Notes: a model not told the origin generated them from the sequence alone. A DNA stretch of 64,000 nt from Heliopora coerulea (GCA_030142905.1 JASJOG010000082.1:186001-250000); one strand, 5' to 3'; numbered from the stretch's first letter, positions 1 through 12,127 are shown. Numbers and translations are program-made.

Positions 1-254
1 GACCAAAAAAAAAATACGTGGAGGGGTTTAGCGAAGAATAGACGAGCAGAGTAGAACACCGTGCAATATAGCATAACTGGACAGCGAGGGCCATAGCAAG
101 CATGTTTCAGATGGAAGAAATGTACATCACGATCACGATCATATTACAGTAATAATCATGATTATTACGATTATTTTTATAATCATGATTAAAATCTGTA
201 TTACATTGTTTAATGTACTAATAATTTGCCAGAAAATATAGCATTGTATAGCAC

Positions 255-325
255 AGTACAGTACAGTACAGTGCAATGCAGTGTATTGTATAGTATAGTA
301 TAGTATAGTATAGTATAGTATAGTA
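255..325. repeat. (AGTAC)n/(TAGTA)n microsatellite
   Basis: Tandem 5-bp units: first gtacagtacagtacag, then about nine tagta units. It is the source of spurious Tyr/Ile-rich open frames on the minus strand. Confidence 0.85.
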
Positions 326-964
326 GAATATGAGAGGCTGTGTTGTATAGGATTTGGAAGTATGAGGTGAAGGCGAGTAATTGTCGGCCCCATACAACGC
401 AGACACGAGTATTACAAATTACTTGTGATACAAATACATGTAATCATTCGCGTTCATCAAAAATGGTGACGATTACAACGTTTTAGCCGAGAAAATATCA
501 CAAAATGTTCATGTAAATCTGCAGCTGTATCACAGATAATACAATTCATCAAACTTTAAATTCTTTAATTTTTCCTTCATGAATTCTTAAGTATTGCAAA
601 GTAGTATGATGTAGCGTGGCGTAGTAGATAACGAAAGCGTAGCAAGGCATAACGCAGCTTGCGGAGAACAAAAACAAAGGGCAAGCGTAAAGTGCAAAGC
701 TAAGGGAGGATAATATGAATTTAAGAAAATTTAAAAAATATAATTTATGACTTAATGTAATATTTCGTTGCTCCGACCAACGTGGTAAGAGAGTGAACGA
801 GTGTTTAACGAGGCAATATTTTTTTTTAAAATAAGGCGGTTGATGTTATGGTTTTTCTATTTATATGTAATTTAAAATTTTTAATTTCATGTTATCGTGT
901 TGTTAACTGACGTGACTTTTTTGTCGGGGTTATGTTGTCATTCTCCGTTTCCAGAGGTATATGA

Positions 965-1190
965 TAAAATTTAAATATTTATACATACATACACACACAG
1001 AGACACACACAGAGACACACACACATACATAGATCCATCCATCCATACATACATACATGCATGCATGCAAATCTATATGCATACACACATACATACGTGC
1101 ATAAATACGTACACACTTAATTATTTATACATGTATACACATATACATCCATCAGTATATAGAAACATGCATACATCCCTATGTCGATAC
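965..1190. repeat. ACAC/CATA-rich microsatellite
   Basis: Mixed cacacaca, acagagac and catacata units over about 220 bp, ending just before the SINE at 1196. Confidence 0.8.
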
Positions 1191-1195
1191 CTACA

Positions 1196-1530
1196 TATGG
1201 TTTGATGATAATCTGACACTGCCAAAGTCACCTGAAAAATACTGATTCGAACTTGATTTGAACTCGCATCTTCCGGATACCGGTCTGTTGCTCTGCCTGT
1301 TGAGCTATCGAGTCCACAGGGATTGGAGGCAAGGTTTTATCTAACTTAAGTGCACGAAATATTGTGACAACTTAGCGCTTATCCGTGTTAGGATGCGCAG
1401 TGTTTCAATTCTATTTCATAATGATACTCAGAGATACCTAGACAGAAACTTTTTCATGATAATCTGACACTGCCGAAGTCAACTGAAAAATGTTGACTCA
1501 AGCGAGATTTGAACTCGCACCTTTCGGATA
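1196..1530 (-). repeat. tRNA-derived SINE copies (minus)
   Basis: Two copies of a tRNA-like head read on the minus strand (about 1245-1315 and from about 1495). They are separated by a body that includes cagtgtttcaattctattt and gataatctgacactgcc. On the minus strand the head shows an A box (tagctcaacagg-like, here with changes) and a B box (gagttcaaat). The second copy stops at 1530, where LINE sequence begins. The same body and head recur at 4290-4680. This is a SINE, not a functional tRNA: the acceptor stem does not pair well and a SINE body follows. Confidence 0.7.
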
Positions 1531-4286
1531 CCGGGAACATATTAGAACAACATATAAAGAGCCCGACTAGAGTGACTACCAACGCCAAAACTTTACTGGA
1601 CATAATACTAACAAAAATAGATGATACCGAGACTGTAGATTTCGGAGTGATACAAGTGGGGATCAGTGATCATAGTCTTGTTTACATATGGAGAAAAATA
1701 AGCATCCCAAAATTTAAGCCTACAATTGTCGAAACAAGGCAATTTAAGCATTTTAGTGCCATTCAATTTCAACACGATTTAGATTAAGTGTTTAGTACAC
1801 TACCAAGTTATACAGATGCAAACAAAGCATGGCACTTTTGGAAAGAAACTTTCCTTGAAATTGCTGATTTTCATGCACCGATCAGACGAAGAAAAATCAA
1901 AAGTGAATACAAACCATGGTTAACCAATGAAATAAGATCTATGAGTTATCATAGAGACTATCTTGAAAAACAAGCAATCCGCCACAATTCTGCAACATAC
2001 CACGCATAGTACAAACGTTGTAGAAACCAAATAAATCGATTAATTAAGGAAGTACAAGCAAATTATTACATGTCTAAATTGGAAAATAGCAATAATAGCA
2101 AAAACTGCTGGAAAGTTATTAATAGACTTTTAGCATTCCAAGTGCACGCAAATTAATGAGGTAAACAGCAACAAAGTAACTGGTGATCTGAACATCGCAA
2201 ACGAATTCAACAGTGTTTTCTCCACAGTAGGGCCAAAACTAGCGAATAACATTCTAAAAGATCTTGATCCTCTTCATTACGTGACACCTGGATCTACAGT
2301 CTTTGAGTTCAAGAATATAACCCATCCAGAATTAAAAGGTGTACTAATGAGAACTAAAGTCTGTAAATCATCTGGGCTTGACAGAATTTCCAACAAACTT
2401 TTAAAAGCAGCAGGAAACACTATTGTCGATTCACTTGTCAACATATTCAATGTATCTTTAAGCACTGGAATTTTTCCAGATAAAATGAAACATGCCAAAG
2501 TTAGACCTATTTATAAATCAGGCGAGAAAACTGAATGCAGCAACTATAGACCTATATCTGTGATATCAGCTGTAGCAAAAATGTTCGAACGGATTGTGTA
2601 CAACCAATTAAATTATTTTCTAAATGAGAATACGATTATCTCGACACATCAATCAGGTTTTCGTACTCGGCACTCAACAGAAACTACACTCCTTTATTCT
2701 ACAAATCAATTACTTGTTAATATGGACAAGGGTTTAATTAACGGCATACTCATTTTGGATGTTAAAAAAGCTTTCGACACTGTCGATCATGAGATTCTTA
2801 TCTCTAAATTACATCATTACGGAGTAAGAGGAACCACTTTGCAATGGTTCAAGTCATATCTTCACGAAAGAAAGCAAATATACAAAATTAATCATTCGAT
2901 ATCAAATGCTAAAAAGATTACATGTGGAGTTCGTCAAGGCTCAAACCTTGGTCCTAGCTCTGCTTTTTCTGATTTATATAAACGATCTGCCTAAATGTTT
3001 TGAAGCTACTCGAGCGTCAATGTTTGCGAATGATACCAACTTTTGATGTCAGGGTAATTCACCCGCTAACATTTAACGCAAATTACATATCAACCTTGAC
3101 AACGTTCACAAATGACTAATTGCCAACAAATTAACTTTGAATAAAGAGGAAACAGAATATATGATTGTTGGATTTCGGCAAAAATTAAACCTTATGTCAA
3201 GTTACCTACAAATGGTCATTGGAGATCAGACAATAAAACAAGTACCAGTCAAAGAAAGTCTTGGGGATCATTATTGATGATGAGTTAAAGTGGTATGAAC
3301 ACAAGGATGCCCGGCGTAGTAAAATTTCAAAAGGTATTGCTCTCTTAAGGAGAGCAAACCTTTTGCGGCACAAGACGCAGTATTAACAGTTTATAAATCG
3401 CTTGTCTTACCACACTTTACATTCTGCATGACTGTATGGCATGATGTAAAACAACTCACATATTAAGAAGCTACAAAAGCTACAAAAAAGAGCTGCTCGG
3501 GTGATTACAAAATTCACTTATGACATTAGATCATATGTGATATTTGAAAACTTAGGTTGAGAGCCAATTGAAACTACTTTTACGAGAAAGGAACGAATAA
3601 TGACGCCAGTTTTTGTCAAACTATTTGAAAATACTTCATGTAAAAACACTAAATTGGATTAGGAGCGACATATTAAGTTCGACGTCTGACTTAACGCCGC
3701 TCCACTGTCGGTCTAATGTCGAATCTAATTGTATTAGGTTCGGCACATGAGAAGAGCGAGGTTTGATCTGAGCCTTACTACAAGGGAACGAATAATGACT
3801 TTTAAGACACTGCGAGGTATGGCACCAACTTATTTGTCGGAACTTCTCACCATTAGGCATAACAATACATATAGATTGAGAAGCAATAATCGAAAACTTT
3901 ACTTAGAGAAACCAAATCCAAATTTCTTAAAACGTAGCTTTTCATATCGTGCAGCAGTGTCCTGGAATAGCCTACCACTGGAAATTGTAGATAAATAAGA
4001 CCACCTCTCGATTGAATCCTTCAAAAAGACGATAAATAATTATAGTAGTCTAGAGTGAGGTTGCCAACAGAGTTTACTGAAATTAAATTACTTACTAGTT
4101 TTTAATGTTCTATATTGTAATTAGATTAGTTAGACTTGAAGTTTTTAAATAATTGTATATAATTATTTGCTATCGTTTGTTTAATGTATTGTATATATAA
4201 TTTATACTGTTTATACACGGCTCTTTGAAAACCAGGAAACTGAAAGACCACTGTGCGAAAATAAATTAAAATTAAATTAAATTAAT
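1530..4286 (+). mobile_element. Degenerate CR1/L2-like LINE (EN end + RT)
   Basis: 5'-truncated non-LTR retrotransposon on the plus strand. Frames 1509-1787 and 1788-2009 give the end of an AP-endonuclease domain (SPTRVT, ISDHSLVY) and the following linker (WLTNEIRS). The frame 2281-2994 is the reverse transcriptase fingers and palm (NYRPISVISAVAKMFERIVY, HQSGFR, LDVKKAFDTVDH, GVRQGS). The catalytic box is degraded to a FANDT-like reading near 3030, and the C-terminal region is at 3747-3998 (AAVSWNSLPLEI). There are several frameshifts and stops, so it is dead. The 3' end is a (TTAAA)n tail at about 4262-4286. SINE sequence flanks both ends, so it probably sits inside or between SINE copies. 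Confidence 0.88.
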
Positions 4287-4289
4287 TAA

Positions 4290-4680
4290 ATTAAATGTTG
4301 ACTGGAGCGGGATTTGAAGGCGCACATCCCGAATACCGATCCGCCGCTCCACCTGTTGAGCTATCAAGTCCACAGATTATCACGAAAAAATTTCTGTTCA
4401 TGTATCTCTGAGAATGATTCTGAAATAGAATTGAAACACTGCACATCCTCTCATGGATAAGCGTTAAGTTGTCGCGAAAATATCTCTTGCATTTAAGTTG
4501 GATAAAACTCGCCTCCAATCCCCGTGGACTCGATAGCTCAACAGGTAGAGCGGTGGATCGGCATCCGGAAGGTGCGAGTTCAAATCCCGCTAGAATCAAC
4601 ATTTTTCAGTAGACCTCGGCAGTGTCAGATTATCATAAAAAAAATTCTATCCATTTATCTCTGAGGATGATTCTGAAGTA
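4290..4680. repeat. Inverted pair of tRNA-derived SINE heads
   Basis: A minus-strand tRNA-like head (4295-4373) and a plus-strand head (about 4525-4605) flank a body inverted relative to the copy at 1196-1530. The plus head has A box tagctcaacaggtagagc and B box gtgcgagttcaaatcccgc, both RNA polymerase III internal promoter motifs. After the head come attttttcag-like and gtgtcagattatcat segments shared with the other copies. Confidence 0.7.
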
Positions 4681-4787
4681 CATGTGGTTTATTCACACAG
4701 TTGTGAATTTTTTTTGACAAGTTTTGGATACTTAAAAAATATATTTTGAGTATGGCACACCTTATAACCCGATCCTTTTAAACTTAC

Positions 4788-5289
4788 CGTGTTGGTCCAC
4801 CATATGGACTGGTTTTGTGATGGATGTCGTTCCAGATGACCGAATCTTCGATCCCGGTGGTAGACGACCTTCCGATTGTGAACGTCAATTTTTGTTCAAA
4901 TGCTTTCTGCAAAAGTTTAAGTACTTTTCTGCCTTCATCGTTGTCTGACAAATACGCAGATCGTGTTGTTCCTGTATAACGACGACCGGGATTAGGGTGA
5001 TTTTGTCCTTGTACTTCACCATCAAAGTGGTACGTAATAACAATGGTACCACATTTTTCATATCCAGGAAGTTTCTGGGACGTTGTTGTTGTGGACATAT
5101 GACCTTGCGGTTGATTGCCAATGATCAAGCCATAAACTTCTGAGCAAATGGGACATTTTTTCTGATATTTAAACGCGTTGTCAATACAGGTTGCACAGAA
5201 TGAATGGTTGCATTTATGGAGTGTTTTTGAATCCGTCATATCATCATGGCAAATTACACATCGAGATATATCGGCCTCCAGCTTGTCAT
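4788..5289 (-). CDS. DTX3L-like: Exon: RING + DTC of the truncated DTX3L-like copy
   Basis: The acceptor is TTTAG|AT at 5290-5291 and the reading frame enters after two bases. The order is DKLEADISRCVIC, the RING (zinc ligands C-x2-C, C-x-H-x2-C-x2-C, C-x2-C), then DTC. The visible stop after GGPTR lies inside a consensus donor (GTAAGT), at exactly the codon where the paralogue at 16565 also splices. I therefore treat the stop as intronic. Confidence 0.82.
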
Positions 5290-8200
5290 CTAAAGCAAAT
5301 TAGATTTGTCAACTATTTATATTTAAATAGAGGATCATGTTCATTGTAGGTCTGATTAATACTTGTTCGGTTAGAGGTTTATAAAGCTTATAAAATCGAG
5401 CAATGAGAATGATTCGATAGAAAGCTGAGGACTTAATCCAATAATAAGATACGACATGATTTTGATTCTACGTAAACATGGAATAGGCTCTGAATTATCT
5501 AAAGACTTAGATCAAATTAACGATTAACTGAACAAAGATAAACCATTCAAAAAGTTCATTTCACCACTGCCCAAATATTTTGTTGACATCATTAGTCTTG
5601 TTGAAACAAAAAAATTGACATGTGTTTTTTGTAATATTTAATACATGAACAGTAATGCTTTGTTAGATTTAAAACACAAGGTGACAGCCGAGTGTTTTGA
5701 TCCTATAAAAGGCCAAATATGAGTTATTAAAAGGAATTATTAATGCGTTTTTAAAATAAACAATGGAAGATGTGTTTACCGTGTCGACTTTTTGAGCTTT
5801 TTGATACTACATCTGAATAACTGGGACTACTCTTTGCTGGAGTACCATTGTTTGGCGAAGTTGGTGTATTCGTCTTTGGTTGACGGTTTTGGAGTGATGT
5901 ACACGGATTGTTGCTTGCCACTCTTCTGTTCCCTTGACATAAAGAACATGACAATACTTTGAAAAGTGTAGTTAAGATGTACTAACTCTTTCCTATCTGT
6001 ATGGGTTATCACGATTTTACTGTCGCTTAACTCTGTCCTTGCGCATCACTTGATGAGTAAAGTGGTCTGGCGTTGAACAGAGTAGAATTATAGAAGTCAT
6101 ATACCCCCGGGAAGGAGCTAATAGAAAATGGTTTTAAAGGGGACTTTTGGGGAGCTCCCCACGAGAAAGAGTTAAAGTAAATGAACCAAATTAACTTTTA
6201 TTTATTGAATAATTAGCCGTTTTTGTGAATATTGAATAATTAAGCACTGTATATTGAAACTTCACTAGTTCCTGTCTTAAGAAAATAATACATTAATTAA
6301 TGGTTTGCTAACGTCAAGGGATTTCATCGTAATTCTTTCTGAAATGAAAATCTGTTAAAACTACTCCGTCTTACAGAACATAATTCACTTACGACGAAAA
6401 ATATAGAAAAAATGTGATCACTATTTTAGTTAGGAAAATCGGACCCGGAATGCCTGCATCATTTTCCGCGATCGGTTTCTGTCATTTGACCAACAATCAA
6501 AACTCATCTATCTTACATCTCCTCTAATCACGTCATCTTTGATCGTCTGTTGTTCCCTTTGCCGTCCATTTTTATCATCACCACCATTTTAAGCGGATCG
6601 TCTACTTCCTTCCGTCTACAATGCGCGTACCACCTTTAGCTTCAGACATCTCATCAGTGACATTCAACAACTCTTTATTTTATTGCTTCTCATTCATCCT
6701 CTCAATTTCACTTCCATTTATCCTTCTCCAATTCATCTCCGTTCTGTCCATCACCATCTTCCCATTCTTTACCATCGTCCCTGTCTTGAATCTCAAATTT
6801 CAACACCAGTCTTATGACTGTCTTATTTGGCCTGCTCTTTACCAAGGAGGGAATTTTGAAGTCCTTTCATGAATCACTTAGCTTGTTGTCGGGCCTTTTA
6901 TTTAAAAAAATTTTCGGAGCCCCAGAAGGGAATCAAAATGGCATATTTCTCATTCAATCATTCAGCTACATGCACACTCAGACGGATAGCAATGATCATA
7001 TTTACTTGCTGGTTAGTAATGATAGTGTGCCATATGTAAAACCAAATGGTTAGTAACAATTATCAGTCACCTGTACTGTCTGCTGGTTAGTAACGATGGT
7101 GTACCATAAGTACTGTCTTCTGGTTTGCAATTATGGTGTGTCACATGTACTGCCGACCAGTTAGCAATGATAATGTGCGACGTGTACTGCCGTCTGGTTA
7201 GAAATGATTATGTGCCATAATTATGTAATGCCAATTGGTTAGTAATAAGGGTGTGGCATATGTTCTGTCAGTGTGTGCGAGTATCAAGAAAATATTTATT
7301 TAACTTATTTAAATAATTAAAATATTTATTTAACTAATTTAACTTCACACTATTGTATCATTTGAGTTTAAGAAATGATTAAATAGTGAGTAAAAAAAAT
7401 TCCGACGAAACTTTTCATGGGGGTGAAAATGACAATTCGATCTTCTTTAAAAATGTACATTCAAAGGAGCGACTATGATGAGTACAGTATATTTCAAAAT
7501 CGAGAAATGGTTTCTTGGATATTCTCTCGACATATAGAAGAATCAATTGAGAAAAGAAGAGAATCTTACAAAAAGATGGTGTCGTTAAAATTCAGAAGTT
7601 AGGCATTTTGCTAACATTTAATTAACGAAGAACCTCATTATAAATATACTGGCAATTTATTTATCAAAATTGAAAATTAAGTCAATTCCTTCTCAAATAA
7701 ACTCATCAGTATATTAACTAAAGGGATATTAATCTTTCTCATTCGTTACATGCAGTTATACCTTTAAAAAGTAACGCATAATTATGAGCAGGAATGCTAC
7801 GAATTCCAAAGGTAAGCATTTATCTTAAGACCGAGAATTTAAGCCGCATCATTTGCCTTGATGTGGCTTAAATAATAACCAATCGGAGCCCAGAAATATA
7901 CTGCTGATAATTGACGCTAATGAACGAGCCTATGAATGAACAGGCGTATGAATGAACAAGCGAATCAGTGAAGGTAAAGGTAAAGTGCCTTTATTTACAC
8001 TGGGTAACCCCATCAGCTGAGCTGTTCTCCCAAGAGGTCGAGTGAGGACCACCCATCATGAGTCCAGTGTTACAACAGTAGGAAAGCCGGAGTACCCGGA
8101 GAAATCCTACGATGCTTGGTAGAGCCAAACTGGACAATACTCTTCTCACATGTGACCCAGCTAACTTTATCAGATAACTGCATTGAGTCGGAATCAAACC

Positions 8201-8597
8201 TTGGTCTACGAATGAATTTATGAATAAGTCAAATAATGAAGTTGAAAAACTTACCTTCGAAGTTGTTGTTCTGCAGAGAATTCCGCCCCTCCTTTGTTCG
8301 TGTTGCTTCCCGACGTCTAGAACGAAACATTTTTTGGAAATTTTCGGTAATATCAGGATTATTGAACATCTGTACATTTCTGGTAACTTGCCCGGAAACG
8401 CTGTGATGATTTCTTCCTTCATTTTCTGAGGTGTTGCCATAACGTTTTTTCATCTCTTGCTCAAACACCTGAACTGTCGGTTTGTCTTTGTTGACGAAGC
8501 GGACCTCTTCCAGACTTTCGGAATTTGTTGCCTTTTTGCTGAATTCTTCGACGGCATTAAATAGAACCTCAGCACAAACACCTACGGGCATACGACC
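4788..8597 (-). CDS. DTX3L-like: DTX3L-like E3 ligase, 5'-truncated copy
   Basis: Three minus-strand exons join in one open frame: 8255-8597, 5780-5932 and 4788-5289, with intron phases 1 and 1 and good GT/AG sites (GAAG|GTAAGT, CACG|GTAAAC). The first encodes the last third of a macro domain (MPVGVCAEVLFNAVEEF ... VFEQEMKKRYG), the second a Ser/Pro-rich linker. The third holds a RING-HC finger (CVIC, CNHSFCATC, CPIC) followed by a DTC domain (GNQPQG, LPGYEKCGTIVITY, HPNPGRRYTGTTRSAYL, WNDIHHKT). By family, the RING recruits E2~ubiquitin and DTC binds NAD+/ADP-ribose. The frame continues to a donor (ACACG|GTAAGT) at 4788/4787, so the final GYPDP exon lies elsewhere and was not found. Homology to the complete copy at 12920-21981 begins abruptly at the MPV codons; no upstream macro half, KH or RRM exon is seen before 12920. 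It is either a truncated duplicate still under selection or a young pseudogene. Confidence 0.72.
5933..8254. other. Intron of truncated DTX3L-like copy
   Basis: Long intron with no recognisable coding sequence. It holds the 37-bp minisatellite at 7008-7275. Two small open frames (6621-7053 and 7417-7602) show no known motif and are not supported. In the next intron downstream on the minus strand, about 5670-5712 resembles the hairpin end of the MITE at 12083-12395 (aacacaaggtgacagccgag). Confidence 0.5.
7008..7275 (+). repeat. Diverged 37-bp minisatellite, about 7 copies
   Basis: Copies start with ggttagtaat-like sequence at about 7011, 7049, 7085, 7122, 7159, 7197 and 7237, each followed by gatggtgtgccatatgtactg-like sequence. 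Spacing is 36-40 bp. The copies are strongly diverged from one another. Confidence 0.75.
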
Positions 8598-11058
8598 CTA
8601 TTCATGCTTCACTAATATTCTACACGAATTTATTTTTGTACAACAGGAGATTTCTAAAGAACAATCATTATAATTTTTGATAGAAATGTCTTCTTTTTTT
8701 TGGCACGCACTGTCGAATCAGCTACACCGTTATGCCAAATAGAGTAATCTCTTTCAAACGGGATGAAAATAGGTAGGTTCGGCGTAATGTCGAGGTAGCC
8801 GCACTCGTGTTTTTTTTTCTTATTTTCTTTTGAGTTTTTCCTGTTTAAATAGAATCTCTCTGCGCACTATTGTATTTTACCTCCAACCTGGGTACCGGAT
8901 GGTCTTTTAACTCATTTCAGAGATTTGTGGCGACCCCGAGTACTTTACTTTTGCTATTAATTTAATCTGACTAAAACGAGATGAATTTACTCCATAATGG
9001 GAAAACCATCGTCAGAATAGAGTTAAACTCGGAGGGAGAGCGCTTGCAGATTATTATTTGGCCTCTGCCACCATGAAAAATTGCTCGATAATTCATCCTT
9101 TTTGTTGCGTATAAAAATGTTATTTCGGTTCTTCTTCGATTCTTTCCCAGTAACATCCAGGAAAAATTCCTTACTAAAGCTCCAGGCAACCATACAGACC
9201 CACCTTTTTATTGGTTTGGCGAACTTGGTCGGTACAAGCATTCTCATTGGCTGACGTTTATTGGGTTCGTTAAGCATGGTTGGTGAAATCACCGAATGTC
9301 AATCAGCTGGTTTGATCGTGTTCTTGCTGCTTAAAGAAGCAACAGAGAGACTGTTCACTCTTTATTTGCAATTAATGCACGAGGGATAGATAGATAGAAA
9401 CTTTATTTGTGTCAATAAATTCTAGCGTAAAATACGCACTAATTGGGGATTGAGGGGAAAACGAGCATTGGCTATCACTTGAACAGTGGTAACAACGTCA
9501 CACTTGCTCAACATCGGAAAAACATTGTGCAGAGATTTAGAATTAAAAGATACTTGCCACGACACGTTGAAGATCTGATGACAAGATGAATACACCTATA
9601 TTATCATCAAGGTAGCGTTTTGATTTAATAAATATTTGCATTCCATTTTATTTTGGTATTGAATATAGGTCCGCACAATTATGTGCTGGAATATTTGTGC
9701 ATTTCACCAAAGGATTTCGATTTAGAGTCGCCTAGTTCAAAAGCTGCAATTTTTTTTGGCATACGTACAAGCGAAGGAAGCATTCGCCAAAATTAAATTC
9801 TACGATTTTTTTTGATTTCTGAAATGCGCATTATCGTTAACTTTCAAGGGCATGCGCATTTGAGATCTACCCATCCTACGCTACCACGCGCTTTACAACT
9901 TTCTTTGGCGTTACTCAGGATTTTCTCTGATTTTAGTTGATTTGTAATGGTAATATTGCATGGGCTGAAGTCAAAATGAAGTGTATGCACAAATGGTAAA
10001 GCATCTTATCAGTTATTAGCAGTAGCTGAACGATGATATAATTGGCATGAGTGTTTTGTTCAATGTGCTCTGTGAACGTCGAATTGTTTGGTTTGGTTTG
10101 AAAGACGTTACGGGAACTCGCTCGTTGCCGGGACATTTACTAAGCGACTGCATGTAAACGATATTCTTCGCTGTAGTTGAATTGATGTTGATTTGTATGA
10201 ATCGAGACTTTTCACGTTCTGGTAATCACTTACCTGAGCTACACAATCGCAGATACGTCTGAATCGAGTAGCTGAAACACACTGAAAAGCTATTTCTATT
10301 TGGAGATCATACTAGCCTTCGGCGAAAATGTTGTCCTCTTCAGTCTTTCTCACTTCTAGGGTGGCTTGTGGATGATTACCTTTACCTTGTTCGACCAGTA
10401 ATGCTTTCATGAGGATTTTAACAGCTCGCAAGAAATTTTGAAAGTATAAAGCCGTGGGAAAAAGTACGTCTTTTACTTTCCTCTACTCCTTCTTTCGACA
10501 AAACTTGCAGAAGGTTTGCTTGTATTTTGTTGTATGTTTTGTATTTTCCGATTTTTGGTCAGCAATAAAAATGCAAAACTCTCATGTTTTCTTTGTTTAT
10601 TTCATCGGTTTCGTAATTCGTTTCATCTTCGTTACCAACGTCTTTTATCTCCGGATGAATACTTAGCATAAATCTCCATTATAGCACTTCTACTAGAAAT
10701 TTTTAATTAACTTTAAGACAATGTAGGATTTATCAATTTTTTAATACAAAAAAAAACAAAACAAAAAATTTTATTTCAATCATAAGCTACCCGTAATGCT
10801 GATATCTGACCGGTAACCCATGAGAATGCTCCGCTTTTAAGAAGGAAAGTGTTGCCATCAACTAAAATGTCTTTTTTTCAAAGTGAAAAAAAGTGATAAG
10901 TTTCATCCAAAAACGAAACGAAGTACGTGAAGATCGCAACTAATACCGGGTCTTGATACGAACATCCATTGTTTAGCAGTAGAATTGTCAGGATGGATCC
11001 CATTATTTACAAAACCGTTAAAGTGGCAATTGAAAAACCAGGCGGAAAGCGTAATCTT

Positions 11059-11302
11059 GTTAGGAATATCAAAGCCCAGCATATAATTTTGAATAAACCC
11101 ATAATAATACAGACATGAGTTATTGAAAAATATTTATAATTTAACTAACGTTTCGTTGCCAGTCCTGCAACGAAAAATTGGCTGGGAACGAAACAGGACT
11201 GGCAACGAAACGTTAGTTAAATTAAAAATATTTTTCCATAACTCATGTCTGTATTATTATGGGTTTATTCAAAATTATATGCTGGGCTTTGATATTCCTA
11301 AC
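11059..11302. repeat. 109-bp-arm foldback, Penelope-tail-like
   Basis: Left arm 11059-11167 and right arm 11194-11302 are reverse complements with about two mismatches; the loop is 26 bp. A 13-bp direct repeat, aaaaccgttaaag, occurs at 11011-11023 and 11303-11315. The arms contain gcaacgaaacgttagttaaa. This resembles the gcaatgaaacgtcagtaaa tail of the Penelope-like element at 33590, so it may be an inverted pair of Penelope ends (inference). Confidence 0.8.
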
Positions 11303-11964
11303 AAAACCGTTAAAGGTTATTCTCTCCAAACGTTTGATTATAATAAAACAGTCAAACTTTTAAACGTAAATATGACGACGAACAGTTTAAATATAAAACA
11401 ATTTCAAGTTTGGGTTGTTAATATTCGTGTGCAAATGTTGTCTTTTTCTTATATTGCATGTCCTCTTCCAGTCGTAGTAAGGGGGATTTGTCTTTTTGAC
11501 AATTTTGAAAAACTATCAATGTTACTTGGATTCTCGAGAGATATATTGGCAGGGTGGGCGAGGGGTTGTTGCGTGAACGTATTTCTAGTTATTTTTCATA
11601 ATACGGTATGCTGGATGCATTTTTTAATCATTCTGCGTACTATAGTTTAGAGCGTTTTACCCAGCTAAAGTAATTGATATAATGCAGAAAGAGAACAATG
11701 GAATTTTCATGAGGATCTGTAGTTACATAGTACATATAATTATTATCAGAGGTGTCGTACTGTTACGTTTGTTTGCCCTTCCATACACAAAATGATTTTA
11801 CATTACATAATGACCAGTGGTTGCAGGATTCATCTCCCATAACACGTATACGTACTCAAACGCTCGTATACGAGCACGCAAGCATGCCTATATATATATA
11901 TACGTGAACGTTTAGGTTTGCGAAATACAAAGAGGGCTCAATAACGCATAGAAAGAGCAAATAG

Positions 11965-12082
11965 AATTATATCGCTTACCTCAAAAAGTCACTACAGCCT
12001 GTTTCATCTTGAGAAAGAATCTGAAGATTCTTTCTCAAGATGAAACAGGCTGTAGTGACTTTTTGAGGTAAGCGATATAATT
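11965..12082. repeat. Perfect 58-bp-arm palindrome
   Basis: Left arm 11965-12022 and right arm 12025-12082 are exact reverse complements around a two-base centre (ga, 12023-12024). It abuts a (TA)n tract. No coding potential. It could be a foldback or MITE remnant, or form a long RNA hairpin if transcribed. Confidence 0.93.
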
Positions 12083-12083
12083 A

Positions 12084-12127
<44 letters not shown>

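Larger units (their letters stand above)
1..1190. other. Non-coding left flank with microsatellites
   Basis: No gene is recognisable. The stretch is AT-rich, with an (AGTAC)/(TAGTA) tract at about 255-325 and an ACAC/CATA-rich tract at about 965-1190. Open frames across the first tract are only the repeat read as protein (Tyr/Ile/Leu-rich). The missing last exon of the truncated DTX3L-like copy should lie to the left of 4788, but I could not find its conserved GYPDP segment here. Confidence 0.6.

Noticed and set aside
139..406. Proteins rich in Tyr/Ile/Leu on the minus strand
   Set aside because: Translation of the TAGTA/AGTAC microsatellite.
4525..4605. Functional tRNA gene
   Set aside because: A and B boxes are present, but the acceptor stem does not pair, a SINE body follows, and several similar heads occur nearby.
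4784..4786. True stop of the truncated DTX3L-like copy after GGPTR
   Set aside because: It lies within a GTAAGT donor at the same codon where the complete paralogue splices to its terminal GYPDP exon.
11123..11650. 175-codon plus-strand frame
   Set aside because: It begins inside the foldback arms and shows no family motif.
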